From Polytrichum commune (taxonomy: Eukaryota; Streptophyta; Polytrichopsida; Polytrichales; Polytrichaceae), in NCBI GenBank assembly GCA_950295325.1, contig OX485805.1, positions 34,833,501-34,897,500 on the forward strand: a stretch of DNA of 64,000 bases. The letters are read 5' to 3'. Shown piece after piece: positions 1 through 11,936 of this stretch. Positions within the stretch are counted from its first letter, which is position 1. Each line of letters opens with the position of its first letter. The position numbers and the translations under genes were made by a program. The notes beneath the pieces were generated by a model. The model saw nothing but the letters and a program-made list of their open reading frames with translations. It was not told the origin of the DNA and did no database searches.

Positions 1-1079
1 CTTCACAGTCAATTGCTTGAGGCTGATTAACTGGGATGTCTTAGTTACTTAGGCTATAGTCCCTCACAGACTATCATGAATTCTATAATTCGGTTTGCAA
101 TACTTCAGTGGCCAGTCATCGCATTAAGCTATTGACTTGCCCAATCTTACTTGAGTAATTTACATGCTAACCCCCTCAAGACCGTAATCTTTCCAAGATT
201 CACACCAACATTTGCCAAATTTTGGTACAATCATGCAATCAAACTTATCGCTTAATTCAATGGAGTAGCCACTTACAATCATAACATCTCTCAGGCTATA
301 GACATGATTACAAGTCATTCGCTAATTGCACAAGATTGGATGATTGACTCTCTCCGAATCATACTTTGTAATTTCCGAATGAAAATTCCATAGAATAATT
401 TACTAAGAACTCACTCCTTAGATATACACCACACAACAAACCTAGCGCTCTCAACTCAAATGAATATGGTAGAAATATAAGGATGAATCTCTGATCCTTC
501 AATGGAATTAAAAGTCAATCTCCCTCCCGGCAATTGTAATTGCATACATTCCAAGTTCATAGTCATAGAGAGTTTTTTATATCGTCATAAATGAAATCAA
601 CTATCTCTCTCTAGTCTCTCTCAAGTTTTTCCTTGATATACTTCAGAAGGTTACACTTGCCCTAATCAGACAATGGTGTACTCATATTTTCCTCTTCCCT
701 ATCTCCCAGTCTATTGCCCTAACTTGCACATGTTGATGAAGTATCTAGCCCGGATTCAATCATGTTCACATTTTTTTTCTATTTGAGCCAAAAAATTAAA
801 ATTTTTGACTCTGCACCTTCACTTGCATCTCACATATTTCATGTTCTTTTGTTGGAGCTACGATGTTGTGGTGAGGGATGCTTGTCCTACCATAGCCTGC
901 AATATGACAAGCTTTTTGCTTGCAACAAAACTCTCCTCAAACAACCACTCTATCCATCTTTTCCATCGTCCCAATATATACAATCCTCATAGACTTGAAT
1001 CTTTGTGGCCTTCCTATTCTCAAGATATCCTTCCCCCTCTCAATTCCTCATCCTAAAATTTATTGAGATAGTGTGTTCG
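1..1079. other. no gene recognised; AT-rich non-coding stretch
   Basis: I see no convincing coding region here. Open frames between 762 and 1056 have no family resemblance and overlap each other in different frames, so I treat them as chance. The stretch ends at a G-run that belongs to the repeat at 1080-1470. Confidence 0.5.
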
Positions 1080-1470
1080 AGCTTTCATTGAATTTCTTCC
1101 CAAGCTCGGGGGGGGGGGGGCAGTGTGTTAAAAAGTTAAGGATATAGGTGCGAACAACCACTATTTTATAGGGGGGCATTACTTTCAATTCTTTTTTTTT
1201 TCACATGCTATCATTATGTAAATTTCTACTTTGGGTTAATAGAAAAATGGCTTGCATTACTTATAATTCCAAATTACCTATTATTCCATACCCTATAGTA
1301 CTTTAAAGATGTCCAGTGTCATTTTTGATACCCTATATTACTGTCCATTTATAATTTTTAGCCCCCATGTTTTAAAAATACCCTATCATTTGTTCGCACG
1401 TATGTTGCTACTCCAACCAATGACTACCCCCCCCCCCCCGAGTTCCCAAGTTGGTGGAACATCAATCCTT
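1080..1470. repeat. imperfect inverted repeat with facing poly-G/poly-C tracts
   Basis: A TTTCATTGAA-like block, then CCCAAGCTCG, a run of about 13 G and later GTGCGAACAA reads on the plus strand from about 1086. The same order of motifs reads on the minus strand from about 1470 (CAATGAA, CTTGGGAACTCG, a G-run at 1427-1439 complement, GTGCGAACAA). The minus-strand copy lies about 300 bp downstream of the end of the copia pol remnant, where a polypurine tract and 3' LTR start would be expected. My inference is two facing polypurine-tract/LTR junctions; a MITE-like hairpin is the alternative. Confidence 0.45.
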
Positions 1471-1749
1471 CATTGAAACTAAGGTAGCTAATCTTAGATG
1501 GTTAATTTTTTTCTATCAACCTATTGGATGTCAATAAGACTAGAGATAAGATTGCACAAGCATGTACACATACACAAAGGCACATGAACAATGCTAGAAG
1601 TGGGATGGTCTCAAGCTCTCCTTGCTTTGTCTTTTATTGTTTTTTTTCATTGGTTCATACAAATAATATGAGATAACTCTTATCCCTCTTCAAACTAGCG
1701 TTGTAACCTCATTCTAACCTTATTATTTCTTATGCCTCTTCCATTACAT

Positions 1750-4155
1750 TTTTATTGACTACGAGCAATCTAATGCTCTGCCTTCTACACTCCCACTTTG
1801 CGAGTAGTCAAAGGCTTCTAAACCCATTGCCTTTGTTAATGGTTGATGCCTATCATTTGTTAGTGACTTGGTTAGCATGTCTGCTATCATATCCTCTGTC
1901 GGACAATACTTCAAACATAATACTTGGTTTTTTAGTTTCTTTCTAATGAAGTAATGTTGTACATCGATATGCTTGATGTGAGAATGGTGTATAGGATTCT
2001 TTGCAAGTGCTATGTATCCTTGATTGTCGCACATGATGGATGTTGGTCCTTCTTGCTCGTATCCCACATCTGAAGTCCAAAATGCCCTTCAAATATCTCA
2101 TGATGCGTTTCACGGCCATCCAAAGCAGTGGACCGGCCTTCAACATGAATTGACTCACTGTATTCACGGCAAATACAATATCGGCCCTTGTAGCCACCAT
2201 TGGATACATGAGAGATCCTACCCAACCTTGTATGGAACACCTTCCATTTCCCTTTGCACATTCCCAAATTCCTCATCCAAAAATGTTAATAAATTTTGAA
2301 TTTACATCAAACGGAGTTCCGACCGGTTTGCATTTTTTCATGATGTAATGCTTGAGGACCTATTCGATGTAGTTCCTTTGGTTCATAGAGATGGTACGTG
2401 TTTCTCTATTCCTCTTAATTTCCATTCCTAGGCAACAACGCAACTCTTCGAGATTCTTCATCTCAAATTCTTTCTCGAGCTTCAATTTGAGCCACTTCAA
2501 TTGGGTTACATTGCTTGCCAATATGATCAAATCTTCCACGTAGAGAATTGTCACAATCAAATACTCACCCGTTTGTTTGACGTACAACAAATGATCCGCT
2601 TGGATCTTACAAAACCCCTCGTTGATAAGTAACGAGTTGATAAAGTGGTACTATGCCCTCAATGATTGCTTGAGCCTATACAAAGTTGAGTTTGCATACA
2701 AGGTATTTATTCCCCTCTTGTACAAAACCCTCTAGTTAATCCATATAGATCTCCACCTTTAATATTGCATTTAAAAACACTACTTTTACGTCCATTTGTT
2801 GGATCTCCCAACCCATGGCTATTCCTATTCTAAGAATGCATCTAATAGTGATAAATTTGGCCACGGGGTAAACGTCTTGTTGAAATCTACTCTGGCCACT
2901 TGAGAATATCCTTTTGCTATTAATCGCGCCTTATACCTAACAATTTCACTTGACGCATCCCTCTTGGTGCATAACATTTATTTACATCCTATACTTTTGC
3001 GATCCTTTGAAATTTTGGTCAATTCTTACATACTATTGGCCATGAGTGAGTCGTACTCCTCTTGCATTGCAGCCTCCCACTTGCTCGCATCTTTGGATCT
3101 CAATGCTTCGCACAAATTTAAAGAATCATAGAAAAATGCCACATTAGCTTGCTCTTTGTTGCGTTGGAGAAGAATGTGATTCTTCCAGCACTCTCCAGAT
3201 GAATGCCATTCCTTCTTAGGATATCTTCCATCTTTGCTAAATCTCTCAACATGGCAGTCATTATCCACAGGTATTTCGATTGTTTCTTCATTTGCAACCA
3301 AATGATCTCAGACTTGCTCCTCTCACTCCCTACTATTATCATACAAATATGATTTAATAAATTCGTCCGCAACGACCACCGTAGGCCTTTATTTTTCCCA
3401 CTTTGACATATTTCCAAATGATTTTTAACGCTTGTGTTATCATCCATGAATACCACATCTCTATTTTTTATTATTTTTTTAGTTTGCAAACACATTAGTC
3501 TATAGGCTTTAGTTCCCTTACAATAACTTACAAACCAATATTTGGTGCCTTTTGCATCGAGCTTATTCCTCTTTTCATCCGGCACCATTGCGTAGGCCAC
3601 GTATCCAACCACACACATGTGTGCAATGCAAAGCCTCCACCTGCTCCACCCTTCCTCGGGCGTAATGAAGTCTAACGCCCTCGTTAGACATCAGTTTCGT
3701 GTGTAAGCCGCATCTGTCACCGCTTCCATTAAAATCATTTGTGTGAAGGTTTTGAACATGAAGCATGTTCCTGGCCATCTCCATGATGGTGCACTTCGCA
3801 CGATCCCCCACTCGATTTTGTGGAGGCCTATATGAAATGGACGTTTGCTTCTCAATGTCACGATCCTTTAAAAACAACTCGAATGCCTTGGAAATGTACT
3901 CCCTAGGGTTGTCCAGTCGAAATGCCTAGATTTTGTGCTCTGATTATGTCTTTACAAATGCCTTGAATTTTTCAAAACACTTTCCTTTGGACTTCAACGC
4001 ATACAACCACAAGTCCCTCGTAAAATTGTCAATGAAGGTCACAAAATACCTTGTACCACCTATAGATGTAGTCCTCATGGGGCCACACATAGTGGAATGC
4101 ACAATCTCCAAAGGCTTGGTTGCTCGCCTCCCCCCCTCATTTGGAAATTAAGTAC
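1750..4155 (-). pseudogene. Ty1/copia retrotransposon pol remnant (integrase, reverse transcriptase, RNase H)
   Basis: Read on the minus strand the fragment runs from a partial integrase core (about 4150-3600, with the typical TFIDNFTRDLWLYALKSK stretch) through reverse transcriptase (about 3300-2000) to RNase H (2067-1759, with CDNQGYIALAKNP and the end motif QSGSVEGRALDC). This order is that of Ty1/copia elements. The frame changes many times (around 3900, 3600, 3300, 2590 and 2070) and stops interrupt it, so it cannot make a working polyprotein. The usual YVDD active-site motif reads YVED near 2540. No gag, protease or 5' LTR is visible above 4155. It is a 5'-truncated dead copy. Confidence 0.85.
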
Positions 4156-4492
4156 AATTAGTCAACCCATACCTTGAGTTGGGTGGGCCACTAGGAGTAT
4201 AATTATAGCATCTTGCAAAATTTTACACTCCATGCTACACCCACGCTATAGTGTTAGCTTGATGATGTAGAAAGACCTTAATTTTACGGAATATTGTTAT
4301 AAAGTAGGAGGTCAATATGAAGGTGTGAAGCGACATCTATTAAAAAACTAAAATCTTATTGTGTTTCCGCATGGCAATCTTATATTGATTGAGAACCATT
4401 GAAATCCCACCTAGAAACCACAGTTCGGCATCACAAATGATAAACCAAGAAGCACGTTACAGTTCTAGTTGCTACTACAGATATGTGTCCAA

Positions 4493-4545
4493 CACTTTAT
4501 TCACGCCGGCCCCTTGCTAAAAAGGGACCGGAGTTTCTATCTATC
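4493..4545 (+). mobile_element. 53-bp LINE 3' end insertion with 7-bp target duplication
   Basis: The 53 bp begin CACTTTATTCACGCCGGCCC, form a hairpin (CCGGCCCCT ... AGGGACCGG) and end in a TTCTATCTATC tail. TGTCCAA flanks them at 4486-4492 and 4546-4552. The same hairpin and a TTC-repeat tail end the long LINE at about 48134-48190 on the minus strand. I infer a severely 5'-truncated retrotransposition product of that LINE family, or of a SINE sharing its tail. Confidence 0.75.
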
Positions 4546-4889
4546 TGTCCAATGCTGGCAACACAAAACGAATAGAATCTTCAACATTTAATGCACAAGG
4601 AATCTTAGGATATAGAGTTTTTAATTTCAATCCTCCGTCCAAGTTCCCACTGATGCGGCTTCCATGTACATGAGTTTATTTTGTGTGTAACTTATGGTGT
4701 GCCAAAGAGTGGAGAACACGGGAATAATAATCTCACTTTCGGTGACGGTTGTCTGGCATGGGTTTCCTCAACAATGTGTAAAGATCAAATAGCCAAACTG
4801 TGTGAATCACGTGTAGAGGGGCATCTGGTCATCAAAGACGTGATTCCATTTGTCTCTTGCAATAGTTTAAAGGGAACCTCCAAATGTAC

Positions 4890-6000
4890 GGGGGACATTA
4901 AAGTTCCCCCAACGACCTTATAGGGGAGGTAGATTCGGGCAGGGGCAGCCGCCCGCCCAAACATTTTTAGGGTTTCTGGACCTGACCGAAAACTGCTGCC
5001 CACCCGCCTGACTTCAAAAAAGCCATTGCCCTTGCATTCTTGAAGACCACTTATCCACAAATCCCATATTGAGTGCATTTCACCTTCAAGGTTCAAAATC
5101 CAATATATATGTTTACTTCCATTGAGTAAATAAGCGATTGATTGGGATTTCGTTTTCAAAATGAAACCGCCAATAAAGCATGTAAATAACTAGGAAGTCA
5201 AAAATATTATAAAACCCTCATTAGCACCGAGGTTATGATTTTTGTGACTTGCCATTGCAAGGGTCTTTGTCATTCTTAAAATGGAAAAATAGTGGTTTAA
5301 ATTTAGTATGTTAAATATTATAATATTTTAGTCAATACCTTCTACTTTCACAAACTTTCCATACACATTTAAACTAATTAAGTGTGATTGAATGTAATTA
5401 AGTCTAGTTAATTCTGATTAATCCTAATTAAGATCATTAAAATCAGAATGTATGCTTATCAAATTAATCAAGCCTTATTAATGATAAAATAGACTTACTG
5501 GAATTAATCACACTTAATTAATTTAAATGCATACTTTATGAAAGTAGAAGGTATTAACTCAACTATAATACTGAACATACTAAAAATAAAGCTGCAAAAT
5601 TTAGTTCCATTTTAAGAATGACAAAGACCCTTGCAATGGCAAGTCACAAAAATCATAACCTCGGTGCTAATGAGGGTTTTATAATATTTTTGACTTCCTA
5701 GTTATTTACATGCTTTATTGGCGGTTTCATTTTGAAAATGAAATCCCAATCAATCGCTTATTTACTCAATGGAAGTAAACATATATATTGGATTTTGGAC
5801 CTTGAAGGCGAAATGCACTCAATATGGGATTTGTGGATAAGTGGTCTTCAAGAATGCAAGGGCAATGGTTTTTCTGAAGTCGGGCGGGCGGGCAACAATT
5901 TTCGGTCGGGTCCAGAAAATCTAAAATGTTTGGGCGGGCGGCTACCCTTGCCCGAATCGACCTCCCCTATAAGTTCGTTGGGGGAACCTTAACGTCCCCC
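4890..6000. mobile_element. Mutator-like foldback element with 9-bp target duplication
   Basis: The two halves are long inverted copies of each other: 4890 to about 5400 and about 5510 to 6000. The left end reads GGGGGACATTAAAGTTCCCC and the right end read inwards is GGGGGACGTTAAGGTTCCCC. CAAATGTAC flanks both sides directly (4881-4889 and 6001-6009). A 9-bp duplication with very long terminal repeats is characteristic of Mutator-like elements. Open frames at 4785-5159 (minus) and 5732-5992 (plus) translate to nearly the same peptide only because the arms are copies. No transposase is present, so it is non-autonomous. Confidence 0.88.
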
Positions 6001-6009
6001 CAAATGTAC

Positions 6010-7580
6010 ACAAGGATATTGCCAATTTTGGAAAAGTATAGGGAATCTTTTGGATATTCAATTCACTTCTTTATAACCTATCCCAAAGAAAAGAAAAGAA
6101 AAGAAAACGAACTTCAATCTTATCACCAACGTGAAAAAGGCCATGTTTGCCTTAGGGAGCAAGCATGGTCAAGTGTACAGGAAAAATGCTCCGGTATATT
6201 GTACTAAAACTTTAAATTTTTCGGTCAATTTCTTAAAAGTAGGAGCACAATGTTGTTTAAATTATGCCACCTTCTATAAATATGTAAGGTACTCAAACAT
6301 AGAATATCCATATGAGATCTACAAAACTTACCATTAAAAATGATGCTCAAAAGGTAATGATTATATGTGGTTTTGGACGTAGATTTCATGACCTTAAATA
6401 ATTTGAAGATTGAATTTGTTTTCATATTCCTTGAATTCATCATAAACTTGAGGGCAACACTATAAAATTTTGTAGAAAACATCAATTTAATGTAATTCTA
6501 ACATATTTTAAATAATTTAACATGTTCAATATACCTACTTGCATATTATTAGCACCATCTTCTAAAATATGTAAACTTTTCTTGAAAAAATATTGTCAAC
6601 ATAAATTGCTTGGCTTTGTAGATCAATGCATTTTTATTTCAAATGTTTATGATTTTCCTTCACAAAATTCAAACTTAGTATATAGTTTTCAATTACTTTC
6701 AATTAAACCTATGCAGGTACCTGGAGTTGTATTCTTGGTTGTGCTCGCGCGCCTGAACTTGTTAAAGATGACTTATCTCAAAGAAAAGGTTGGAAAAAAT
6801 AATGGTGGTCTTTGTCCTTGATGTGTAAATAGAAGATTGTTCATCCTAGGTTGCTCACATAGAGTTTCCCCTAGATCTCCTCCGTCCCACTATGTTAATC
6901 ACTTATTGTCATTTCTTGTTGGGGAGAGTTGTACGGTTTGGTTTCCTAACACCTACCGTAGGCGGTAATAGGGAAAAAATGCCATGTATAAGTTTGTTGT
7001 TGATTCAACCCAATTTAAGATCACTAGACTAACATGGGTTTTTTCACCACAATTTGGGGGCTAGAAATAACAATTCTAGGACTCTAGAATAGCATTTACT
7101 TTTTTCACCCTCCACCTCCCCCCAAGTCCACCCACCTCCTTAGTGGGTGTTGTGAACATTCACCCAAGAGTAGTATGTCTAGTTTGCCAATGCATTGGAG
7201 GCCAATGAATCATTCTCACTTTTTGTTGTGCAATGTGTCACTAGTATGTAGGAGACCAATAGACTAGAAGTGCCTAGTTTGATTAGTGACCCAATTTTTG
7301 TTTATTGATTACATCTAAGTTTATCTTTACCCACTCATCATGTGTCTTGGAACCACACCTAATGAGCTAATTGCACACTAACTAGGCTCTAAATACCCTC
7401 ACCATATGTCTTTAATCCGACACCCTAGCCAACCAATCATAGCAAAGGAATAGGAAGAAATTTTTGTGTCCTTGACACCATGCTTACGTTGTCATAATAT
7501 CTAGAAAATTATGTTCTTCATTTTCATAATTTTTTGAATTTGTTCCCTAGAGCTCGCCAAAAGGCCATCCCCTCCGTGAT
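6010..7580. other. no gene recognised
   Basis: AT-rich unique sequence. Short open frames (for example 6131-6337 and 6522-6821) have no recognisable family, no start context and no splice structure I would trust. Confidence 0.45.
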
Positions 7581-7820
7581 TGGACATCATACCTTACATT
7601 AAAGTGATCAAAACCAAGTGGCTGCTATGATGTGGTCGGCTTCTGGGATCAACATAGACCAATGCATGTAACCTACAACTCTCAAGTTGGAACTTGTGAG
7701 GTTCAACCATATGTGCACCCATTTGTTTCTGCAGCCTAGTTTGAGTTTAAACTTGTGAACTTCAACCAAGTTTTGCATTCATCTGTGTCCAAAGCCTAGT
7801 TTCAATCAGACGTGATCAAA

Positions 7821-8426
7821 ATGCCAACAACACCAAAAAGATCGCACGTGGTTCTTGGTGCTCCGGAAAACCTTTTCTGAGGCGTGAAACACTCCAACGT
7901 GTTGCTCTTGAAAGCCATCCACCCACAAATACTTTCCCATTCCGAGCACCACAAGGGAGATGGTAGAGAATGCACCATTTCAACCTACGTTGTACGTATT
8001 TGTCTTAACTTGTTTGCTCCTCACTCTTGGATTTAGAGGTTCTAGTTCTTGTTCTTATGGATCTAGTCACATTTGAAACTCCTTAATTCCTTCTTAAATA
8101 CTATCTTGTCCAACATAGGCTCATAATTTGCTTACTATAACATGACTACAGATCCCCTTGATGGTGACACCATCACATTGAAGTGGCTCATGAAAGTGTC
8201 TGTTGAAACTACACACACTTATGTTTTCAATTTTCAAGGAGACTCGAGGTACACATCTCTCAAATTCACAATGACGTTCTTGTCTGGCCCATCAGCCAAC
8301 ACTGACACAGTAATGTGGTTTGTGGAGTACTCTCCATATAGTGGTGGCACGCCTGCCCCAGACAACCTCATGGACATTGGGTCTCATTTGTTCGAAAACT
8401 TCGCTGCTCATGCGGATGTGCATTAA
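7821..8426 (+). pseudogene. MLP/Bet v 1-like gene copy A, broken
   Basis: This copy has the family's two-exon layout: exon 1 at 7821-7995 (175 nt, as in the intact copies) with donor GTATTT, and exon 2 from 8152 after acceptor TACAG. The deduced protein belongs to the major latex protein/Bet v 1 (PR-10 fold) family of small ligand-binding proteins. Two lesions break it. A CGA arginine codon conserved in the other copies is TGA here (about codon 20), and a short deletion near the 3' end brings a stop at 8424-8426 before the conserved last dozen residues. Its leader (7585-7820) is shared with copy E and more distantly with B, C and D. Confidence 0.82.
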
Positions 8427-8858
8427 GCCAAAGCAGGGAACTTAGAATTCCAACAGTGATCTGGTTGTCTCCAGTGTGAAATCAAAAAATCTCGACAAAA
8501 TAAAACTACGTATAGCTGCATTGAAAGTATAGAGTGAGTATGATGCCCTGATTAATCAATCTCCAGGAGTTTGTATAAATTTGGATGACATTGTCATAAT
8601 TGGGATGAATGTGTCTACATATGGAAGTGTATGAAAATGCCATTTAAAAGTGGCTCCATCATTCCAATGATTGTGGCCATTCCGGATATCTTGTTAATTT
8701 GAAGGAATGGGCTGCTCGAGATTGACAGTCTAATCACAAGATAAACACAAGAAACTCCATAACCTCTGCACATCAAAAGCAAGAGCAAAAGCAAATGAAA
8801 AGCACGTGGCTGCCATGCGGGCGGCTTCTAAGATAAATATAGACCAATGCCCATAACC

Positions 8859-8865
8859 TATAAAT
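8859..8865 (+). promoter_or_regulatory. TATA-box-like motif of MLP copy B
   Basis: TATAAAT lies about 130 bp before the copy B start codon. The same motif sits at the matching place before copies C (complement of 14291-14297) and D (complement of 47886-47892). Confidence 0.5.
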
Positions 8866-8872
8866 CTGAACT

Positions 8873-8950
8873 TTGAACTTGTGAAGTTCAACCAGTTGTG
8901 CGTCCATCTGTTTCCGAAGCCTAGTGTGAGTTTGAACTTGCGAAGTTCAA
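8873..8950 (+). promoter_or_regulatory. two palindromic leader elements TTGAACTT-n3-AAGTTCAA
   Basis: TTGAACTT, a 3-base spacer and AAGTTCAA occur at 8873-8891 and again at 8932-8950, between the TATA-like motif and the start codon. Copy C keeps both (14206-14224 and 14265-14283), copy D keeps one well, and copies A and E keep diverged versions. The spacing and conservation suggest a dimeric protein binding site or a hairpin in the mRNA leader. This is inference. Confidence 0.45.
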
Positions 8951-8994
8951 CCAGTTCTGCATCCATCTGTTTTCGAACCTCAGTTTGGATCAAA

Positions 8995-10526
8995 ATGCCG
9001 ACCACGCCAGAAAGGTCGCATGTGATTCCTGGCGCTCCGGAAACCCATTTCCGAGGCGTGAAGAACTGTGATGTGTTGTTCCCGAAGGCCGTTCACTCAC
9101 AAATAATGTCCCATTCCGAGCACCATGAGGGAGATGGTGGAGAAGGCACCATTTCCACCTACGTTGTGCGTACGTGCCTCAACTTGTTCACTTCTCATGT
9201 TGGTTAATTGGAGGTTCTAGTTCTTGTCCATTATAGGATCATCAACATGGCTTATGATTTTTGGCTACAACATCATATTTTCCAGTTGCTTGTAAACATG
9301 TGTCTTCAAGCTGTTTGTTCTTTGTCCGTCACCTAACCAGGCACTGAGAGCCAAACATAAGGTGGGTGTCTGATTAAGAAATATAATAGGATATCACCTA
9401 CATGCCTTATATGTCTCAACTGGTGTTAATTGGAATCATAGTATGCAATGTTGAGATAAACCCGACAAAATATTTGATATTGGAAGATTGTAGTCATAGT
9501 GTCCAAGATACAACCTAGATCTACTGAATCCTAGATGTATTCTCTGGTATGACTTGTGTTTCTTGACTTGCTACAGAGATCCACGTACATACCAAGCTTA
9601 CCTGTCTATCTAGATGCAGCAAGAGCAATTGTATTCTGTAAATTGGTAGTAACTAAATTAGAAGGACAAGAAATACAATTTACAAACACAACGATCATGT
9701 GTCCTGTCAACAGTCCAACGCTCCTATAATCGTCGCTTCATCTTGTGAATCTGTTGCATTAGTAGTGAACGGGGAGAATCGACCGCTAGTTACAGATGAA
9801 CCGTTTGGGTTCGAGACATAACCGATCGTTTCCGAAGAATCTAAGGAATATACTTCAAATCAATCTAAGAAACACCAGAAGATCGCAACGTGTAACCGGC
9901 TGGACTTAGAAATTATGTCCAAAAATCTCCCCGGACACTGTGCATTAGCATGCACTTCTAAGACCAGGGCTAGACACCCACCTCTTTGAGCTAGGCCCAC
10001 CACTATTACGAAGGTGAAGGGGTTCTCATAACAACATGACCAATTCGGGGTCTTCGATGCTAACTTTGAGAACAGTTAAAAAGAAAAGAAAAAAAGAGGA
10101 AGTGTATATGCTATATTAGTTGAATCGGTTGCGTTTTAACCTCAGTTCATAGTGGTAGGGGCTCAACTATTTAGTGCAAGTATTTCAAGTCTAAATTTGG
10201 AGGCATGTAATTGTATTGCAGATCCCGCTGATGGTAGCACCGTCACATTGAAGTCGCTCATGGAAGTGTATGATGAAACTACGCACACTTTTGTTATCAG
10301 TTTTCAAGGAGACCGGAGGTACACTTCTCTGAAATTCACAATCAGGTTTTTGCCCGGCCCATCAGCCGACACCAGCACATTGACATGGTTTGCGGATTAC
10401 ATTCCAATTAGCGACGACACGCCTGCCCCAGACAACCTCCTGGACATTGTGCCTCATTTGTTCGAAAATTTCGCTGGTCATGCGGAGGCCCATTTTGCTG
10501 ATCAAGCCAAAATAGTGAACTTATAA
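8995..10526 (+). CDS. MLP/Bet v 1-like protein, copy B (intact, two exons)
   Basis: Exon 1 is 8995-9169 and exon 2 is 10222-10526, joined across a 1052-bp intron with donor GTACGT and acceptor TTGCAG in phase 1. The product is 159 residues, the usual size for the major latex protein/Bet v 1 family, which bind small hydrophobic ligands in a cavity under a long C-terminal helix. Family signs are HHEGDGGEGTISTYVV just before the splice point (the glycine-rich loop region), then KSLMEVYDETTHT, SLKFTIRFLPGP, LTWFADY and the DNLLDIVPHLFENFAGHAEAH helix, matching MLP topology. The start is the first ATG after the conserved leader. Copies C and D share start and splice points. The ligand is unknown. 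Confidence 0.82.
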
Positions 10527-11579
10527 TTCCAGCAGTGATCTGGTTGTGTCCAGTGTGCAATCAAAAAATCTCAACAAAATAAACTAGGTATATATAGCTG
10601 GATTGAAAGTATAGAGTGAGTATGATTCCCTGATTAATCAATCTCCAGGAGTTTGTTTGTTGGGAAGAGTGTTGGTGCGATTGATAGAGGTTTATATGGC
10701 ATATTATTGTGGAATTTCTGTGAGGTTTTCAAACATGATGTTCGGGAAGCAGAACACTGAAGAAATACATCCACGCACACACACTAGCTACTGCACTGAG
10801 TTGCTGGGAGCTTGCTGTGCATGTGCTGCTGACCTTTATAAATAAAATGGAATCAATTTGCTTTCAATCGTTTTCCACTTGACAAACATTGTATTTTCAC
10901 ATTGTAGTTTGTGTACTTATGCAGTGTCCACTACGTACCAGCATACGTGGTTTTGGCAATGTGGTTCATACAAAATACTTAGGATCATTGTTGCGAAGGG
11001 CAAACTTTGCAAAGCCGAGTTGAGAGCTAATTACATAATTACATGCTACAATTTGTGCAGCATATCTATATTTAGTATGGAAACGTTCAAATTAATACCC
11101 CTTTTGTGCATTCACATATACTCATACGTGTTATGTGAAAGGTGCTCCCTCGGGAAATGCTTGCCACACTTCAAAAGCAACTACAGTGCAACAATCACGA
11201 TTCTCACAAATTGTTTAATTTGCTACAAATAGTTCATGCCAATTGCATCAAGGTGGGTTGAAGGAGTGGTGATGGTTGGCAATGAATTTTGAAGACTAAG
11301 AGGAAGTCGTGGGTTCTTGGTAGGATTGATTTCTAAGCTTCCGAGCAAAAACATTGCATGCTTTGATTCAAGGTCAAGGACTTGTAGGCACATGTTAAAG
11401 CTTTCAGATCTAACCAAAATGAGTTGCTGGAAGAGTGTTCGCATCTCCAACTATTTGATGAAATTACAATCATAAAGAACCTTTAGAAGTCTTTTTTTTT
11501 CTTTTTTTTTCTTCCCCCCCCCCCCCTCTTGTCTCCTTCTTTCTTGAACTCTAACTATTCCGTATGACGTCCCCTTGGT

Positions 11580-11835
11580 AAGAGGACATCATACCTTATA
11601 TTAAAGTGATCAAAACCAAGTAGCTACTGCGATGCGGGCGGGTTCAAGGATAAACATAGACCCATGCTTGTAACCTTCAAATTTCAATTTTAAACTTGTG
11701 AAGTTCATCCATTTGTGCATCCCTCTGTTTCTGCAGCCTAGTTTAAGTTTGAACTTGTGAACTTCAACCAAGTTTCGCATTCATATGTGTCCAAAGCCTT
11801 GTTTCAATCAGACGTGATCAAAATGCCAACAATGC
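11580..11835 (+). pseudogene. MLP copy E: leader and first codons only
   Basis: The leader resembles that of copy A closely (7585-7820) and reaches ATGCCAACAATG, where similarity to the gene stops abruptly. The next base begins a different repeat that recurs at 19005. This is a truncated fragment with no coding body, lying in the central spacer of the inverted duplication. Confidence 0.7.
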
Positions 11836-11837
11836 AT

Positions 11838-11936
11838 AGAATGGTTTTTATAGTTTGAGCACATAGGCCACTCTCATCATAACACATATCGTTTTGAAGA
11901 TTGTGTATATCTGCAAACTATATCACTCAAATATGT
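11838..11936 (+). repeat. paralogous empty site of the giant transposon
   Basis: This stretch (from TAGAATGGTTTTTATAG to CTCAAATATGT) recurs at 19005-19102. Here it runs on without a break into GTGTCTAATAAGGAAGAATG, whose homologue follows the giant element at 46128. A single ATGT is present (11933-11936), against two copies flanking the element. It is the natural unoccupied version of the insertion site. Confidence 0.88.

Larger units (their letters stand above)
8634..11290 (+). repeat. left arm of large inverted duplication (MLP copy B unit)
   Basis: This arm carries MLP copy B with its leader, intron and 3' flank, and is matched in reverse by 12165-14527. Matching landmarks include the tract with GGAGATTTTTGG-type sequence and the CCCCGAATTGGTC intron block (about 9900-10100 against 13380-13640), the 3' flank around 10860-11232 against 12222-12600, and upstream sequence at 8636-8735 against 14440-14526. 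The arms have diverged and the introns differ in length (1052 against 765 bp), so the duplication is not recent. Confidence 0.8.

Noticed and set aside
4785-5992. Two similar peptides on opposite strands, looking like a gene pair
   Set aside because: They are the two arms of the Mutator-like foldback element.
10657-11232. Two plus-strand frames downstream of MLP copy B, each with a counterpart near C or D
   Set aside because: The similarity comes from the segmental duplication of 3' flanks. The frames are broken differently in each copy and show no coding signature.
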